Part shown: positions 36,912 to 44,767 of the stretch, one piece after another
Position numbering within the stretch: the first letter of the stretch is position 1
Layout of the letters: every line of letters begins with the position of its first letter
Translations under genes and position numbers: made by a program
Notes under the pieces: generated by a model
Told to the model about the DNA's origin: nothing
Databases searched by the model: none
What the model saw: only the letters and a program-made list of their open reading frames with translations
Origin: UBA9676 sp036522155
GTDB taxonomy: Bacteria > Actinomycetota > Actinomycetes > Streptosporangiales > Streptosporangiaceae
NCBI GenBank assembly: GCA_036522155.1
Contig: DATDGI010000227.1
Location: 29,897 to 93,896 of the forward strand
Reading direction: 5' to 3'
DNA: 64,000 nucleotides

Positions 36912-37370
36912 CTACCGGCGCAGGCGGGCGATCAGCTCGATCTCGACGGCGATGCCAAACGGCAGTTCGGCCAGGCCGACGGCCGACCGGGCATGGCGCC
37001 CGGCGTCGCCGAAGATCTCGATCAGCAGGTCCGAGCAGCCGTCAATGACCGCTGGGGTGCGGTCGAAGCCGGGTGCCACGTTCACCATGCCGAACACCTT
37101 GATGATCCGCTCGATCCGGTCGAGGTCCTGCAGTTCGGCCTGGAGCGTGGCGAGGATCGAGAGCGCGGTCATGCGCGCCGCCTGCCGGCCCTGCTCCAGG
37201 GTCAGGTCGCCACCGACCTTGCCCCGGATCATCTGGTCGCCGGCGATCGGGCCGTGCCCGCTGACATACACGAGCCCGCCCTCGATGACACAGCCGAGGT
37301 AGCTGGCCGCGGGCGCGAACAGCGGCGGCAGGACGATCCCCAGCGAGTCCAGCCGTTCCGCGATCGTCAT
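36912..37370 (-). CDS. RidA/YjgF family protein
   Basis: I start at ATG 37370, overlapping the stop of the upstream small membrane gene; 152 residues. The YjgF fold is recognisable from GLVYVSGHGPIAGDQMIRGK near 40, LEQGRQAARMTALSILATLQ near 70 and VIDGCSDLLIEIFGDAGRHA then RSAVGLAELP near the end. RidA proteins hydrolyse reactive enamine/imine intermediates; this member has the longer GVDL-like arrangement and lacks the RNVPFSG-type Arg context I would need to assign deaminase activity firmly. Substrate unknown. Confidence 0.8.
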   Translation of the reverse strand: MTIAERLDSLGIVLPPLFAPAASYLGCVIEGGLVYVSGHGPIAGDQMIRGKVGGDLTLEQGRQAARMTALSILATLQAELQDLDRIERIIKVFGMVNVAPGFDRTPAVIDGCSDLLIEIFGDAGRHARSAVGLAELPFGIAVEIELIARLRR

Positions 37371-37609
37371 GGCTGGCGGGCCGGCCGCCTTCGCCCGAAC
37401 ACGAAGTACGAGATGGGCAGGAACCCGGCGGAGCTGACCACGGCCACCACCGAGGCCCACAGCCACTTCGGGCCCCGGATCTGATCGGCTGGGCGGCGCT
37501 TGATGTCGATGAGTGCCGCGATCTTGAGGCAGCCCTCCGCGACCCCGGCCGCGATCAGCAGCTTCCGGTTGCGCTCGCTCAGTTCGCTCCACTGTTTCCT
37601 GGCGGCCAT
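37367..37609 (-). CDS. Small membrane protein, PLDc_N-like
   Basis: An 80-residue protein from ATG 37609 with GGAGGA six bases upstream. The segment RGPKWLWASVVAVVSSAGFL then PISYFVFGRRR matches the short PLDc_N pattern (Lys-Trp-Leu-Trp, one to two membrane segments, Gly-Arg). An N-terminal amphipathic segment (NRKLLIAAGVAEGCLKIAAL) may also contact the membrane. Translationally coupled to the RidA gene; function unknown. Confidence 0.6.
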   Translation of the reverse strand: MAARKQWSELSERNRKLLIAAGVAEGCLKIAALIDIKRRPADQIRGPKWLWASVVAVVSSAGFLPISYFVFGRRRPARQP

Positions 37610-37898
37610 CACCAATCCTCCGCATCACGGCCGGGGTCCGATGGCTTCGACCCTACGCCGGCGCCGGCTGGCTGGCCCGGGCCGGGATCAGCGGCCGGTG
37701 GCAGCAGCGCCGTTAGGCAGCTAGGGGCCGGGGGCGGCCAGCCGGCACGAGGTGCTCTCTTGGCCGCCACGTATATGGCACCCTTAACCAGGGTCAGGTA
37801 ACGCCAGTTCACAGGGGCCGCCGATGGCCCGATAACGGGGGATAGTCCCGAAGAGCGGGGTTCGCGGCATTTCCATCCAGCAAGACGCAAGCGACGGC

Positions 37899-39551
37899 GT
37901 GGGCACCGGGCTGGGCCCGCCGGGCTCAGCCGCGCCCGCCGCCGGCCCGCCGGTTCCCCGCCCGGCCGCCCGGGAGCCAGCCGGGACCCTGCGCGCCGTG
38001 GCCGACCAGCTGTTCTGGCCGGCCTGCCTGGTGACGGGGCTCTGGGCCGTGTTCCAGAACTTCGGCCGCCTCGGCATGCCCAACGTGCTGTCCGACGAGC
38101 CCACCTACGTTTACGCCGCCTGGCGGTACGTCGAAGACAAGGTGGGGCCGCCGCTGTCCGTCACCAGTTCGAGCAGCCCCTTCGACCGGGCCAATTTCCA
38201 GCATCCACCGCTGGCGAAATGGTTCTTCGGGATCGCCCAGCTGGTGGCGGGCCACCCCAGCGTGACCGCCGACCGGGTGGTGGCCGCGATCGCGACCGTC
38301 CTCACCGGCGTGGTCATCGCCATCTGGATCGGGCGGGCCGCCGGGCGATGGACCGGCCTGCTGGCGGGCGCATTGACCGTGCTGCTGCCAGAAGCGACCG
38401 AGGACACCTTGCTGCGGTTCGGGCGTTACGGCTTCCTCGACCCGGTCGCCGGGCTGTTCGCGGCCGTCTACCTGCTGCTGATCTGGGAATGGTTCACCAG
38501 CACCACACGCCGGCGCGGGTGGCTGTTCGCGGCGGCCAGCGGGGTGGCCATCGGCTGCGCCGCGGCGTCCAAGGAGAACGGCTTCCTGGCCGCCGTGGTG
38601 CCCGTGCTGGTCGTCCTGGTGGCCGCGGGGCGGAAGCCGCAGCTGCTCCGCCAGCGGCTCGCGCAGACCGCGCTGGCCCTGTTCACCTGCCTGGTCGCGT
38701 TCCTGCTGACCTACGCCCCGTTCAGCTACCCGCTGCAGCGGATCGTGTACCTGATCAGGTTCCAGATCGTGCATTCCGGCGGCGGGCAGCTGGTCGGGTT
38801 CGACGGCCAGGTCTCCGCTCACCCGCCGTGGTGGGCCACCCTGTGGTTCGCCGCCCACGGCCTGGGCGTGGCCGTCACGGTCTTCCTGCTGTTTTTCGCG
38901 GCCATCGCGTGCGCGCTGCGGCGGGACCGGCTGGTCGTGTTCTGCCTGGCGGCGCTGGCCGGCCCGGTCATCTTCCACTGTTTCATCGCCGGCGTGGCCC
39001 AGTCGTTCTACTGGACCCCGTGGGTGCCGCCGCTGTTCGTGCTGGCCGCACTCGGGGTCGCCGAGGCCGCGCGCCGCCTCCGGGCCGCCCGGTTGCCGGC
39101 CGCCCTCCAGGCCGGCGCCATCACGCTCGCGCTGCTGGCCCCGCTGCTGGCCAGCGTCTCGCAATCAAACCGGATCGCCGCGGTCTCCCCGGCCGGGCCG
39201 GAAGTGCTTGGCTCGGTGCTCAGGCAGCACGGGATCAAGGGCTGGCTCCTGTCGAGCGGCATCTCCCGCTACGAGTACACCTACTACCTGCCAGACCGGA
39301 TCGTGCTGCTCCGCCCGCCGAAGCCGCTGAACGAAGTGCACGCCGTGGTCATCGGCGCCCCGCAATGCCGGCTGGAGACCGACGACCGCGCCACGCGCAG
39401 CATCGTCGCGGTGAACCTCGCGGCGGGGCGGCTGCAGCTCATCCACGCCGACCCGGCCATGAAGGTGTACGACGTCACCGGCAATCTCATCCGGCCGACC
39501 CGCGCCCAGATCGACCAGCAGCCGCCCAGGAACCTGACCGCCGGCTGCTGA
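37899..39551 (+). CDS. GT39/ArnT-like membrane glycosyltransferase (PMT family)
   Basis: A 550-residue multi-spanning protein with about 11 membrane helices. The first loop has DEPTYVYAAW (acidic catalytic motif near residue 67) and FQHPPLAKWFFG (HPPL motif near 105), typical of the dolichyl-phosphate-mannose protein mannosyltransferase superfamily; the C-terminal 100 residues are extracytoplasmic. Such enzymes take mannose from polyprenol-phosphate-mannose, made by the synthase at 62748. No clear ribosome-binding site precedes GTG 37899, so the start is tentative. Confidence 0.75.
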   Translation: MGTGLGPPGSAAPAAGPPVPRPAAREPAGTLRAVADQLFWPACLVTGLWAVFQNFGRLGMPNVLSDEPTYVYAAWRYVEDKVGPPLSVTSSSSPFDRANFQHPPLAKWFFGIAQLVAGHPSVTADRVVAAIATVLTGVVIAIWIGRAAGRWTGLLAGALTVLLPEATEDTLLRFGRYGFLDPVAGLFAAVYLLLIWEWFTSTTRRRGWLFAAASGVAIGCAAASKENGFLAAVVPVLVVLVAAGRKPQLLRQRLAQTALALFTCLVAFLLTYAPFSYPLQRIVYLIRFQIVHSGGGQLVGFDGQVSAHPPWWATLWFAAHGLGVAVTVFLLFFAAIACALRRDRLVVFCLAALAGPVIFHCFIAGVAQSFYWTPWVPPLFVLAALGVAEAARRLRAARLPAALQAGAITLALLAPLLASVSQSNRIAAVSPAGPEVLGSVLRQHGIKGWLLSSGISRYEYTYYLPDRIVLLRPPKPLNEVHAVVIGAPQCRLETDDRATRSIVAVNLAAGRLQLIHADPAMKVYDVTGNLIRPTRAQIDQQPPRNLTAGC

Positions 39552-39612
39552 GTCTCCGTCTGGCTGTGTCCGGGGCTGCCCGCCCGCGCCAGCCGCCTGC
39601 GGGCCGCCGCCG

Positions 39613-40335
39613 TCAGGGAGGGCCGCCGCGCCAGGTGGGCAGGGGGCGTTCGCCCACCGCCACCTGGTAGGCGGCGCGGGCCAGCAGCCGGGTGGAGTCG
39701 AGCGTGGGCAGCGGGGACACGTCCGGCGTGATCAGCAGCGGGATCTCGGTGCAGACGAGCGCGGCCGCGTCGCAGCCGCGAGCCGCCAGGTCCCGGATCA
39801 CCCGCAGGTACTCCTGCCGTGACGGGCCGGAGAACACCCCGTTCACCAGCTCACCGAAGATGATCTCGTTCAGGATGAGGCGGTCGGCGGCGGCCGGGAT
39901 CTCGGAGCCGATCCCGCGGGCGGCCAGCACCCGCGGGTAGAGCGGGCTCTCCATCGTGTACTTCGTGCCGAGCACCGCCACCCGCTGCCGCCCTTCCCGG
40001 GCCGCCTGGTCGGCCACCACCTCGGCGATGTGCAGGCCGGGGAGCGCGAGATCGGGGCCGGGGACTTCCAGGGCCAGGTGCGCGGTGTTGTCCGGGCAGG
40101 CGAAGAAGCCGGCACCCGCCCGGGCCAGCCGGTCCACGCTGACCGACAGCGTGGACCGGACGGCGGCATAGTCCCCGGCCTCCCATGCGGGCATGCTGGC
40201 GCCCAGGGCGATGTAGTCCATGGTTACGTCGGGGTGCTCGTTCCGCCCCGTCCGCTGGTGGCCCTCCTGGCAGTAGGCGAGAAAGCAGAGGGCGGCACCT
40301 TCGGTGCTGTGGGCCAGGATGCCGGCGTGGGCCAT
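39613..40335 (-). CDS. Aspartate/glutamate racemase family protein
   Basis: A 240-residue enzyme with the two catalytic Cys contexts of the family: FACPDNTAH near residue 80 and ALVCTEIPLL near 195. Family members racemise Asp or Glu without cofactor, or act as related isomerases such as maleate isomerase. It follows the ClpX-zinc-finger gene after 7 bases on the same strand and probably shares its leaderless promoter. Possible use of a D-amino acid in the cell wall is inference. Confidence 0.78.
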   Translation of the reverse strand: MAHAGILAHSTEGAALCFLAYCQEGHQRTGRNEHPDVTMDYIALGASMPAWEAGDYAAVRSTLSVSVDRLARAGAGFFACPDNTAHLALEVPGPDLALPGLHIAEVVADQAAREGRQRVAVLGTKYTMESPLYPRVLAARGIGSEIPAAADRLILNEIIFGELVNGVFSGPSRQEYLRVIRDLAARGCDAAALVCTEIPLLITPDVSPLPTLDSTRLLARAAYQVAVGERPLPTWRGGPP

Positions 40336-40342
40336 GGTCCGG

Positions 40343-40891
40343 TCAGGCCAGCCGCTCGTCGAGCATCTCGTGGCACAGGCCGAGGCACTCCGGGCAGATC
40401 CGGGCCCGGCCGGCCGACACCAGTGCCGGCACCTGGTGGCGGCGCTTCCCGCAGAACGAGCAGCGCTCGGCCGCGTCCCCGGGTGCGACCGGCGCCAGGA
40501 CGGTATCGATGGTCGTGACCGGGCCGCCGGTGCCGGCTACCTGGTCGGCGAGCGGCACGCACCGGTTGCAGATATGGACACCCGGGCCCGAGATCAGCGT
40601 CTTCACCTGCTGCGCCGGGCGCCCGCAAAACGAGCACCGCCGGGAGTCAGCGGGATCGCCGCGGCGGGAACGCCAGCGCCGGCTGCCGCCGGCGGCCGCC
40701 ACGATCTGGTGGACACGCTGATGGCTGAGGCCGAGCGCGCCGGCGATCTCCCTGAGCGATGCCCCGGCGAGCTGGAGCCGCCGGACGGTGCGATGGAAGT
40801 CGGCCCGCGCCACCTCGGCCGTGTGCTCGGCCTCGATGACCCGTGCCTCGGCCGCCTTCGCCTCGGCCAGGAGGTCGGCATCCACCGGCAT
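40343..40891 (-). CDS. Regulator with HTH and two ClpX-type C4 zinc fingers
   Basis: From ATG 40891 the protein has 182 residues: a helical N-terminus, an HTH (GASLREIAGALGLSHQRVHQ near 43-62), then two zf-C4_ClpX modules, CSFCGRPAQQ...HICNRC and CSFCGKRRHQ...RICPEC. ClpX fingers normally recruit substrates to the ClpXP protease; a stand-alone HTH protein with two fingers suggests a DNA-bound adaptor or a zinc-dependent regulator. The promoter region carries a dyad, consistent with autoregulation. It is upstream of the racemase gene in a two-gene unit. Confidence 0.72.
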   Translation of the reverse strand: MPVDADLLAEAKAAEARVIEAEHTAEVARADFHRTVRRLQLAGASLREIAGALGLSHQRVHQIVAAAGGSRRWRSRRGDPADSRRCSFCGRPAQQVKTLISGPGVHICNRCVPLADQVAGTGGPVTTIDTVLAPVAPGDAAERCSFCGKRRHQVPALVSAGRARICPECLGLCHEMLDERLA

Positions 40892-40893
40892 GC

Positions 40894-40910
40894 GTCTAGT
40901 GTACATAGAC
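40894..40910 (-). promoter_or_regulatory. Dyad GTCTA-N7-TAGAC over the -10 of a leaderless promoter
   Basis: On the minus strand the region reads GTCTATGTACACTAGAC: an inverted repeat with 5-base arms enclosing -10 TACACT. The ATG at 40891 lies about six bases after that -10, so transcription would start at or beside the start codon. A -35-like TTGTGC sits 18 bases upstream of the -10. A bound regulator here would block the promoter. Confidence 0.5.
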
Positions 40911-40948
40911 GATTTACGGAAGCACAATGCCGTTGCCGCTGGCCACAT

Positions 40949-40993
40949 GCCGTAACCGCCGGTCCCAGGGTGGGCGGGACCGGCGGTTACGGC
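40949..40993. terminator. Strong terminator hairpin after the first serine hydrolase gene
   Basis: GCCGTAACCGCCGGTCCC (40949-40966) and its exact complement at 40976-40993 form an 18-bp perfect stem with a 9-base loop. It lies 16 bases past the stop of the minus-strand gene at 41010, and so terminates that gene before the zinc-finger regulator's promoter region. Confidence 0.75.
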
Positions 40994-41009
40994 GTGCGGG
41001 AGGGAAAGG

Positions 41010-41966
41010 TCACCCGCCGGGTGGGATGGGCAGGTTGCCTGCGCTTGGGTTCGGAGCCGGGGTAGCCGCCAGCGAGCCGTTCAGGTCCTTGTGCACGCGG
41101 ACGGCGACGCCCTGGATGGTGGTGACCCCGTAGGAGAAGGCCGGGTGGGACGGGGCCTGGTGGGTCAGCACCACGATGCTGTAATCCTTGCTGCCGTCGC
41201 CCCTGGTGAAGCAGCCGATGCTGTTGACGTACCACGGGTCGGACGAGGACGGCAGCGGCGCCCAGCCGTTCTTCACGTGCACCGTGAAGCCGGACGGCGC
41301 GCCATCCGGTACGCCGAACCGCTCCGACGATATGACCTGGCTCATCAGGGTGAGCTCGTAGGCCTGGTCGCCCCGGGTGAGCAAGCTGCCCGGGGTCAGC
41401 AGATCCCAGAGCAGCACGGATTCGTTGTGGGCGGTGATCTCGGTCAGCCCCCAGTACCCGCCGGGGCCGAGCACCGTGTCGTTCATGTGGGCCAGGTCGA
41501 GGAACTTCTGCAGCCAGGTCCGGCCCACGTCGTTCCACAGGGCGGTCGCCGCGTTGTTGTCCGACACCGTGATCATCGCCCTGGCCAGGCTCTTCTGGTG
41601 GGCGGTCAGCCCGTGGCCCTGCGCCTCGGCCTTGTGCAGCAGCGCGCCCAGGATGGTGGCCTTGACCACGCTGGCCGAGTAGAAGTGCTCGTCGGCGTTC
41701 AGATGGCAGAGGATTCCCAGGTGCGGGTTGTTCACGTCGACCGCGAACGTGCCCGCCCGGCCGTTCAGCGCCGTGCTGATGTCGTCCGACAGTTTGCTGG
41801 CCAGGGCGGTGTTGGTCTGCCCGTTGACCGGGGATGCCTGGCAGATCTGGGTACTGGCCGCGGCCTGCGGGGCCGCCGCCACGAAGGACGGGGCCAGCAT
41901 CGCCGTCCCCGTCAGGATGACCGTTCCCGCCCAGCGCAAAACGAACTTGACGCGCAACCCGACCAC
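41010..41966 (-). CDS. Secreted class A beta-lactamase-like serine hydrolase, copy 1
   Basis: A 318-residue protein with an N-terminal signal peptide (hydrophobic core about 12-31, cleavage near AAA-PQAAA). The active-site SxxK is S99-V-V-K102 and the second motif is SDN at 135-137. The third motif, normally KTG, reads KNG (in HVKNGWAP). No classical ExxLN omega-loop motif is evident. It therefore belongs to the beta-lactamase/transpeptidase-like superfamily but may be a D,D-peptidase or peptidoglycan-binding relative rather than a lactamase. The GTG start shares the leader GGGACGGGTG with the paralogue next door. Confidence 0.8.
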   Translation of the reverse strand: MVGLRVKFVLRWAGTVILTGTAMLAPSFVAAAPQAAASTQICQASPVNGQTNTALASKLSDDISTALNGRAGTFAVDVNNPHLGILCHLNADEHFYSASVVKATILGALLHKAEAQGHGLTAHQKSLARAMITVSDNNAATALWNDVGRTWLQKFLDLAHMNDTVLGPGGYWGLTEITAHNESVLLWDLLTPGSLLTRGDQAYELTLMSQVISSERFGVPDGAPSGFTVHVKNGWAPLPSSSDPWYVNSIGCFTRGDGSKDYSIVVLTHQAPSHPAFSYGVTTIQGVAVRVHKDLNGSLAATPAPNPSAGNLPIPPGG

Positions 41967-42074
41967 CCGTCCCGTCGGTTCCCAGACCGAAGCTGAGACG
42001 CATGATGGTGGAGCCCGGTTGGCCGCTTATGGCGGTTCTATGTGATTGGGGCCATTTTGTGACCTGCCCGGCCG

Positions 42075-42101
42075 GGCGGGCGGGCGCTCCGCCCGCCCGC
42101 C
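42075..42101. terminator. GC-only hairpin after the second serine hydrolase gene
   Basis: GGCGGGCGGGCG (42075-42086), loop CTC, then CGCCCGCCCGCC (42090-42101): a 12-bp perfect stem eight bases past the stop of the minus-strand gene at 42109. Confidence 0.65.
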
Positions 42102-42108
42102 GGCCCGG

Positions 42109-43122
42109 TCAGTGCGCCTTCGGGCCCACCGCCTTCCAGTGAGGCACCGGCTCGTCGGGAACGTTCCACGACGCGTTCGGGGTGGACCGCAGCACGACCG
42201 CCCGCAGCCCCGGGTTCAGATCGCGGTGGATCTTCACGGCCACGTCCTCGATGGTGGCCACCCCGTACGCCATGTCGGGGTTGCCCGCGGTGAGCACCAC
42301 GATGCTGTAGTCCTGGCTGCCGTTGCCCCGGGTGAAGGCGCCGATGCTGTTGATGTTCCAGGCGAACCCGTTCAGCGGCGCCCAGCCGTTCTTCACGTGC
42401 ACCTTGAATCCGTGGGGCGCCCCGGCCGGGACGCCCCACCGCTGGGAGGGGATGACCTCGGACATCAGCCGGAGCTCGTAGCGCCGGTCCGTGGTGGTGA
42501 GCACCTTGTTGGGCTTCATCAGCAGCCAGAGCAGCAGCGTCTCGTCGTGGGCGGTGAGCAGGGTCCAGCCCCACGCGCCGCCGGGGCCAAGCACGGTGGC
42601 CCGCATGTGGGCCAGGTGCAGGAAGCGCTCCAGCCGGTACGTGCCGGCATCGACCCACAGCGCCGAGGCGGCGTTGTTGTCCGACTCGGTGATCATCAGC
42701 CGGGCGAGAGCCTTCTCGGTGGGGGTCAGGCCGCGGTGCTGTGCGTTGGCCTTGCGCAGCAGCGCGGCCAGGATGATGGCCTTGACCACGCTGGCCGAGA
42801 AGAAGCGCTGCCGGATGTCGATCCCGCAGCCGATCCCCAGGTACGGGTCGAGCATCCGGACCGAGTACCGGTCACCCCGGCCGCGCAGCGCGCGTGAGAT
42901 GTCGCGGGAGAGCTTGCCGGCCAGCCTGGTGCGCGGTTTGAGGTGCCGCACCGGCCACGCCCGGCAGATCGGGGCGGCGGCCGCGGCGTGCCCCGCCCGC
43001 TGCTGGGCCGCCGCCGCGGCCTGCCCCGGAACCGCGGCCGCGGCCACAAGTGCGGCCGCCACCGATCCGGTCACCACTGCCGTGCCCATCCTGTGCCACG
43101 TCTGCCGCAGCCGCACCCACAT
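42109..43122 (-). CDS. Secreted class A beta-lactamase-like serine hydrolase, copy 2
   Basis: I start at ATG 43122 (337 residues), where a signal peptide begins (GTAVVTGSVAAALVAAAAVP). Motifs match copy 1: SASVVKA, SDNNAA and HVKNGWAP, again KNG instead of KTG. The two proteins align throughout (GLT..K.LAR.MIT.SDNNAA; TVLGPGG.WG.T..TAH). They are tandem duplicates, each closed by its own strong hairpin. Conserved Cys pairs at the N-terminus (ICRAW and GIGCGID) suggest a disulfide, matching ICQAS and GILCHLN in copy 1. Confidence 0.79.
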   Translation of the reverse strand: MWVRLRQTWHRMGTAVVTGSVAAALVAAAAVPGQAAAAAQQRAGHAAAAAPICRAWPVRHLKPRTRLAGKLSRDISRALRGRGDRYSVRMLDPYLGIGCGIDIRQRFFSASVVKAIILAALLRKANAQHRGLTPTEKALARLMITESDNNAASALWVDAGTYRLERFLHLAHMRATVLGPGGAWGWTLLTAHDETLLLWLLMKPNKVLTTTDRRYELRLMSEVIPSQRWGVPAGAPHGFKVHVKNGWAPLNGFAWNINSIGAFTRGNGSQDYSIVVLTAGNPDMAYGVATIEDVAVKIHRDLNPGLRAVVLRSTPNASWNVPDEPVPHWKAVGPKAH

Positions 43123-43264
43123 CACCCGTCCCCCATCTGGAATCCGACTCATCTCCCGGGGAGACGCCCGATGGGGGAAGGCGCCGGTGACCCATGGCCC
43201 GGGCGGGCGGCCAGCCAGGACTACCTGGCCGGCCCGGTCCCGTCCGCCCGGGCTGAATCCGCCG

Positions 43265-43681
43265 TCAGGCCGCGGCCGCCGGGGCGCCCAGCGGGACCTC
43301 CGCACCCTCCGGCGGGTTGCCGAGGTGGACCCAGATCTTGTTCAGCTCGGCCTGGTAGTACAGCGACTGGAGGCTGGCCACGAACGACAGGAGCAGCCCG
43401 AGAACCCCGCTGCAGGTGGCCGGCAGCCCGGCTGCTTCCTGCATCCGGGCGATCCGGTCGCCGGTCCGGTAGACCGACACGAACGGCGGCACGATGATGA
43501 TCCAGCCGAGCAGCACGGCCAGCAGTGCCCACGTCGGGTTGACCTCGATCCGCTGGTCGAAGTCGCGCGCCTCCCGGTTGATCTTGTAGTACCAGACGAA
43601 GTAATAGACCCCCAGCGTGATCAGTGGCCATACGAGCCAGACCAGGAAGATATTGCGCGTCTTACCGGCACGTCCGGTCAT
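43265..43681 (-). CDS. DUF4234 family membrane protein
   Basis: A 138-residue protein with three hydrophobic segments. The N-terminal part (VWPLITLGVYYFVWYYKINR) is the typical DUF4234 motif: a membrane helix ending in a Tyr/Trp-rich stretch plus Lys/Arg. The strong leader GGGGGGAGAC precedes the ATG. Function of the family is unknown. Confidence 0.8.
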   Translation of the reverse strand: MTGRAGKTRNIFLVWLVWPLITLGVYYFVWYYKINREARDFDQRIEVNPTWALLAVLLGWIIIVPPFVSVYRTGDRIARMQEAAGLPATCSGVLGLLLSFVASLQSLYYQAELNKIWVHLGNPPEGAEVPLGAPAAAA

Positions 43682-43805
43682 GTCTCCCCCCGAGTGACAC
43701 CAGCGGGAAGACTACGACAGCTCCCCGGCGGATACATTCTGTAGCTCTATGGTGCTAGATACGTAATCGGAGAGGAGCAGCGGGGCCGGCCCAGGGGCCC
43801 CGGGG

Positions 43806-44570
43806 TCAGACCGGTGTCCCGCCCCGCCCCGCGCCGCCGCGGAACCGGCCGACCCCCTCGGCCGCGTCCGGGCCGGCCAGCACGGCCGCGCCGTACCGGA
43901 ATTCGCTGGCCATCGCCTCGTCTTCGGCCAGCCCGGCGCCCGCCAGCGCGGAGGCGCGGTCGCTGCGCAGGCACGGCTGCGGCAGGGCGGCGAGTTCATG
44001 AGCCAGCGCCTCGGCCGCCGCCCGGGACTGCCCGGCCGGGACCACCCGGTTGACCAGGCCCATGGCCAGCGCTTCCGGGGCGGCGACCGGCCGCCCGGTG
44101 AGGATGAGGTCCAGCGCCCGGCCCAGCCCGATCACCCGCGGCAGCCGCATCGTGCCGCCGTCGATCAGCGGCACCCCCCAGCGGCGGCAGAACACCCCGA
44201 GCACCGCGTCCTCCTCGGCCACCCGCAGGTCGCACCAGAGCGCCAGTTCCAGCCCGCCGGCCACGGCGTGCCCGGCGATGGCGGCGATCACCGGCTTGGC
44301 CAGCCGCAGTCGGGTCGGGCCCATCGGCCCGTCACCGTCCGGCTCGGCCCGGTTGCCATCCGGGCCGCCCACCGCCTTGAGGTCGGCGCCAGCGCAGAAC
44401 GTGCCGCCCGCGCCCCACAGCACGGCCACGTGCGCGCCGTCGTCGGCGTCGAAGTCACGGAAAGCACCGGCCAGGGCGGCGGCGGTCGGGCCATCGACCG
44501 CGTTGCGCACACCCGGTCGGTCCAGGATGACCGTGCTGACCGCCCCGTCCCGCTCCACCCGCACCGTCAT
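43806..44570 (-). CDS. Enoyl-CoA hydratase/isomerase family (crotonase) protein
   Basis: From ATG 44570 (GGAGG upstream) the protein has 254 residues. The oxyanion-hole segments are GTFCAGADLKAVGG near 60 and AVAGGLELALWCDLRVAEED near 103. Position-specific Glu residues typical of hydratases are only partly evident, so hydratase versus isomerase versus another acyl-CoA reaction cannot be decided. It lies 171 bases beyond korB in the same orientation but is probably a separate unit. Confidence 0.82.
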   Translation of the reverse strand: MTVRVERDGAVSTVILDRPGVRNAVDGPTAAALAGAFRDFDADDGAHVAVLWGAGGTFCAGADLKAVGGPDGNRAEPDGDGPMGPTRLRLAKPVIAAIAGHAVAGGLELALWCDLRVAEEDAVLGVFCRRWGVPLIDGGTMRLPRVIGLGRALDLILTGRPVAAPEALAMGLVNRVVPAGQSRAAAEALAHELAALPQPCLRSDRASALAGAGLAEDEAMASEFRYGAAVLAGPDAAEGVGRFRGGAGRGGTPV

Positions 44571-44767
44571 CGCGTCCTCCCGGTCTGAAAATCCCACAAA
44601 CGATGCATAACGGATAGCTCGGGGTGCCCGCGCCTCTCCGGCCGGACGTGGATGGAAGATCCGGGCCGTGCCCTGGGCATGGACCTGCTCGTCTGCGCCT
44701 GCACGACAGGCCCGCCCAGCCCGGGCGGCGCGTTAACCGGGCCCGGACCGGGCCCGGCGGACCCGGG

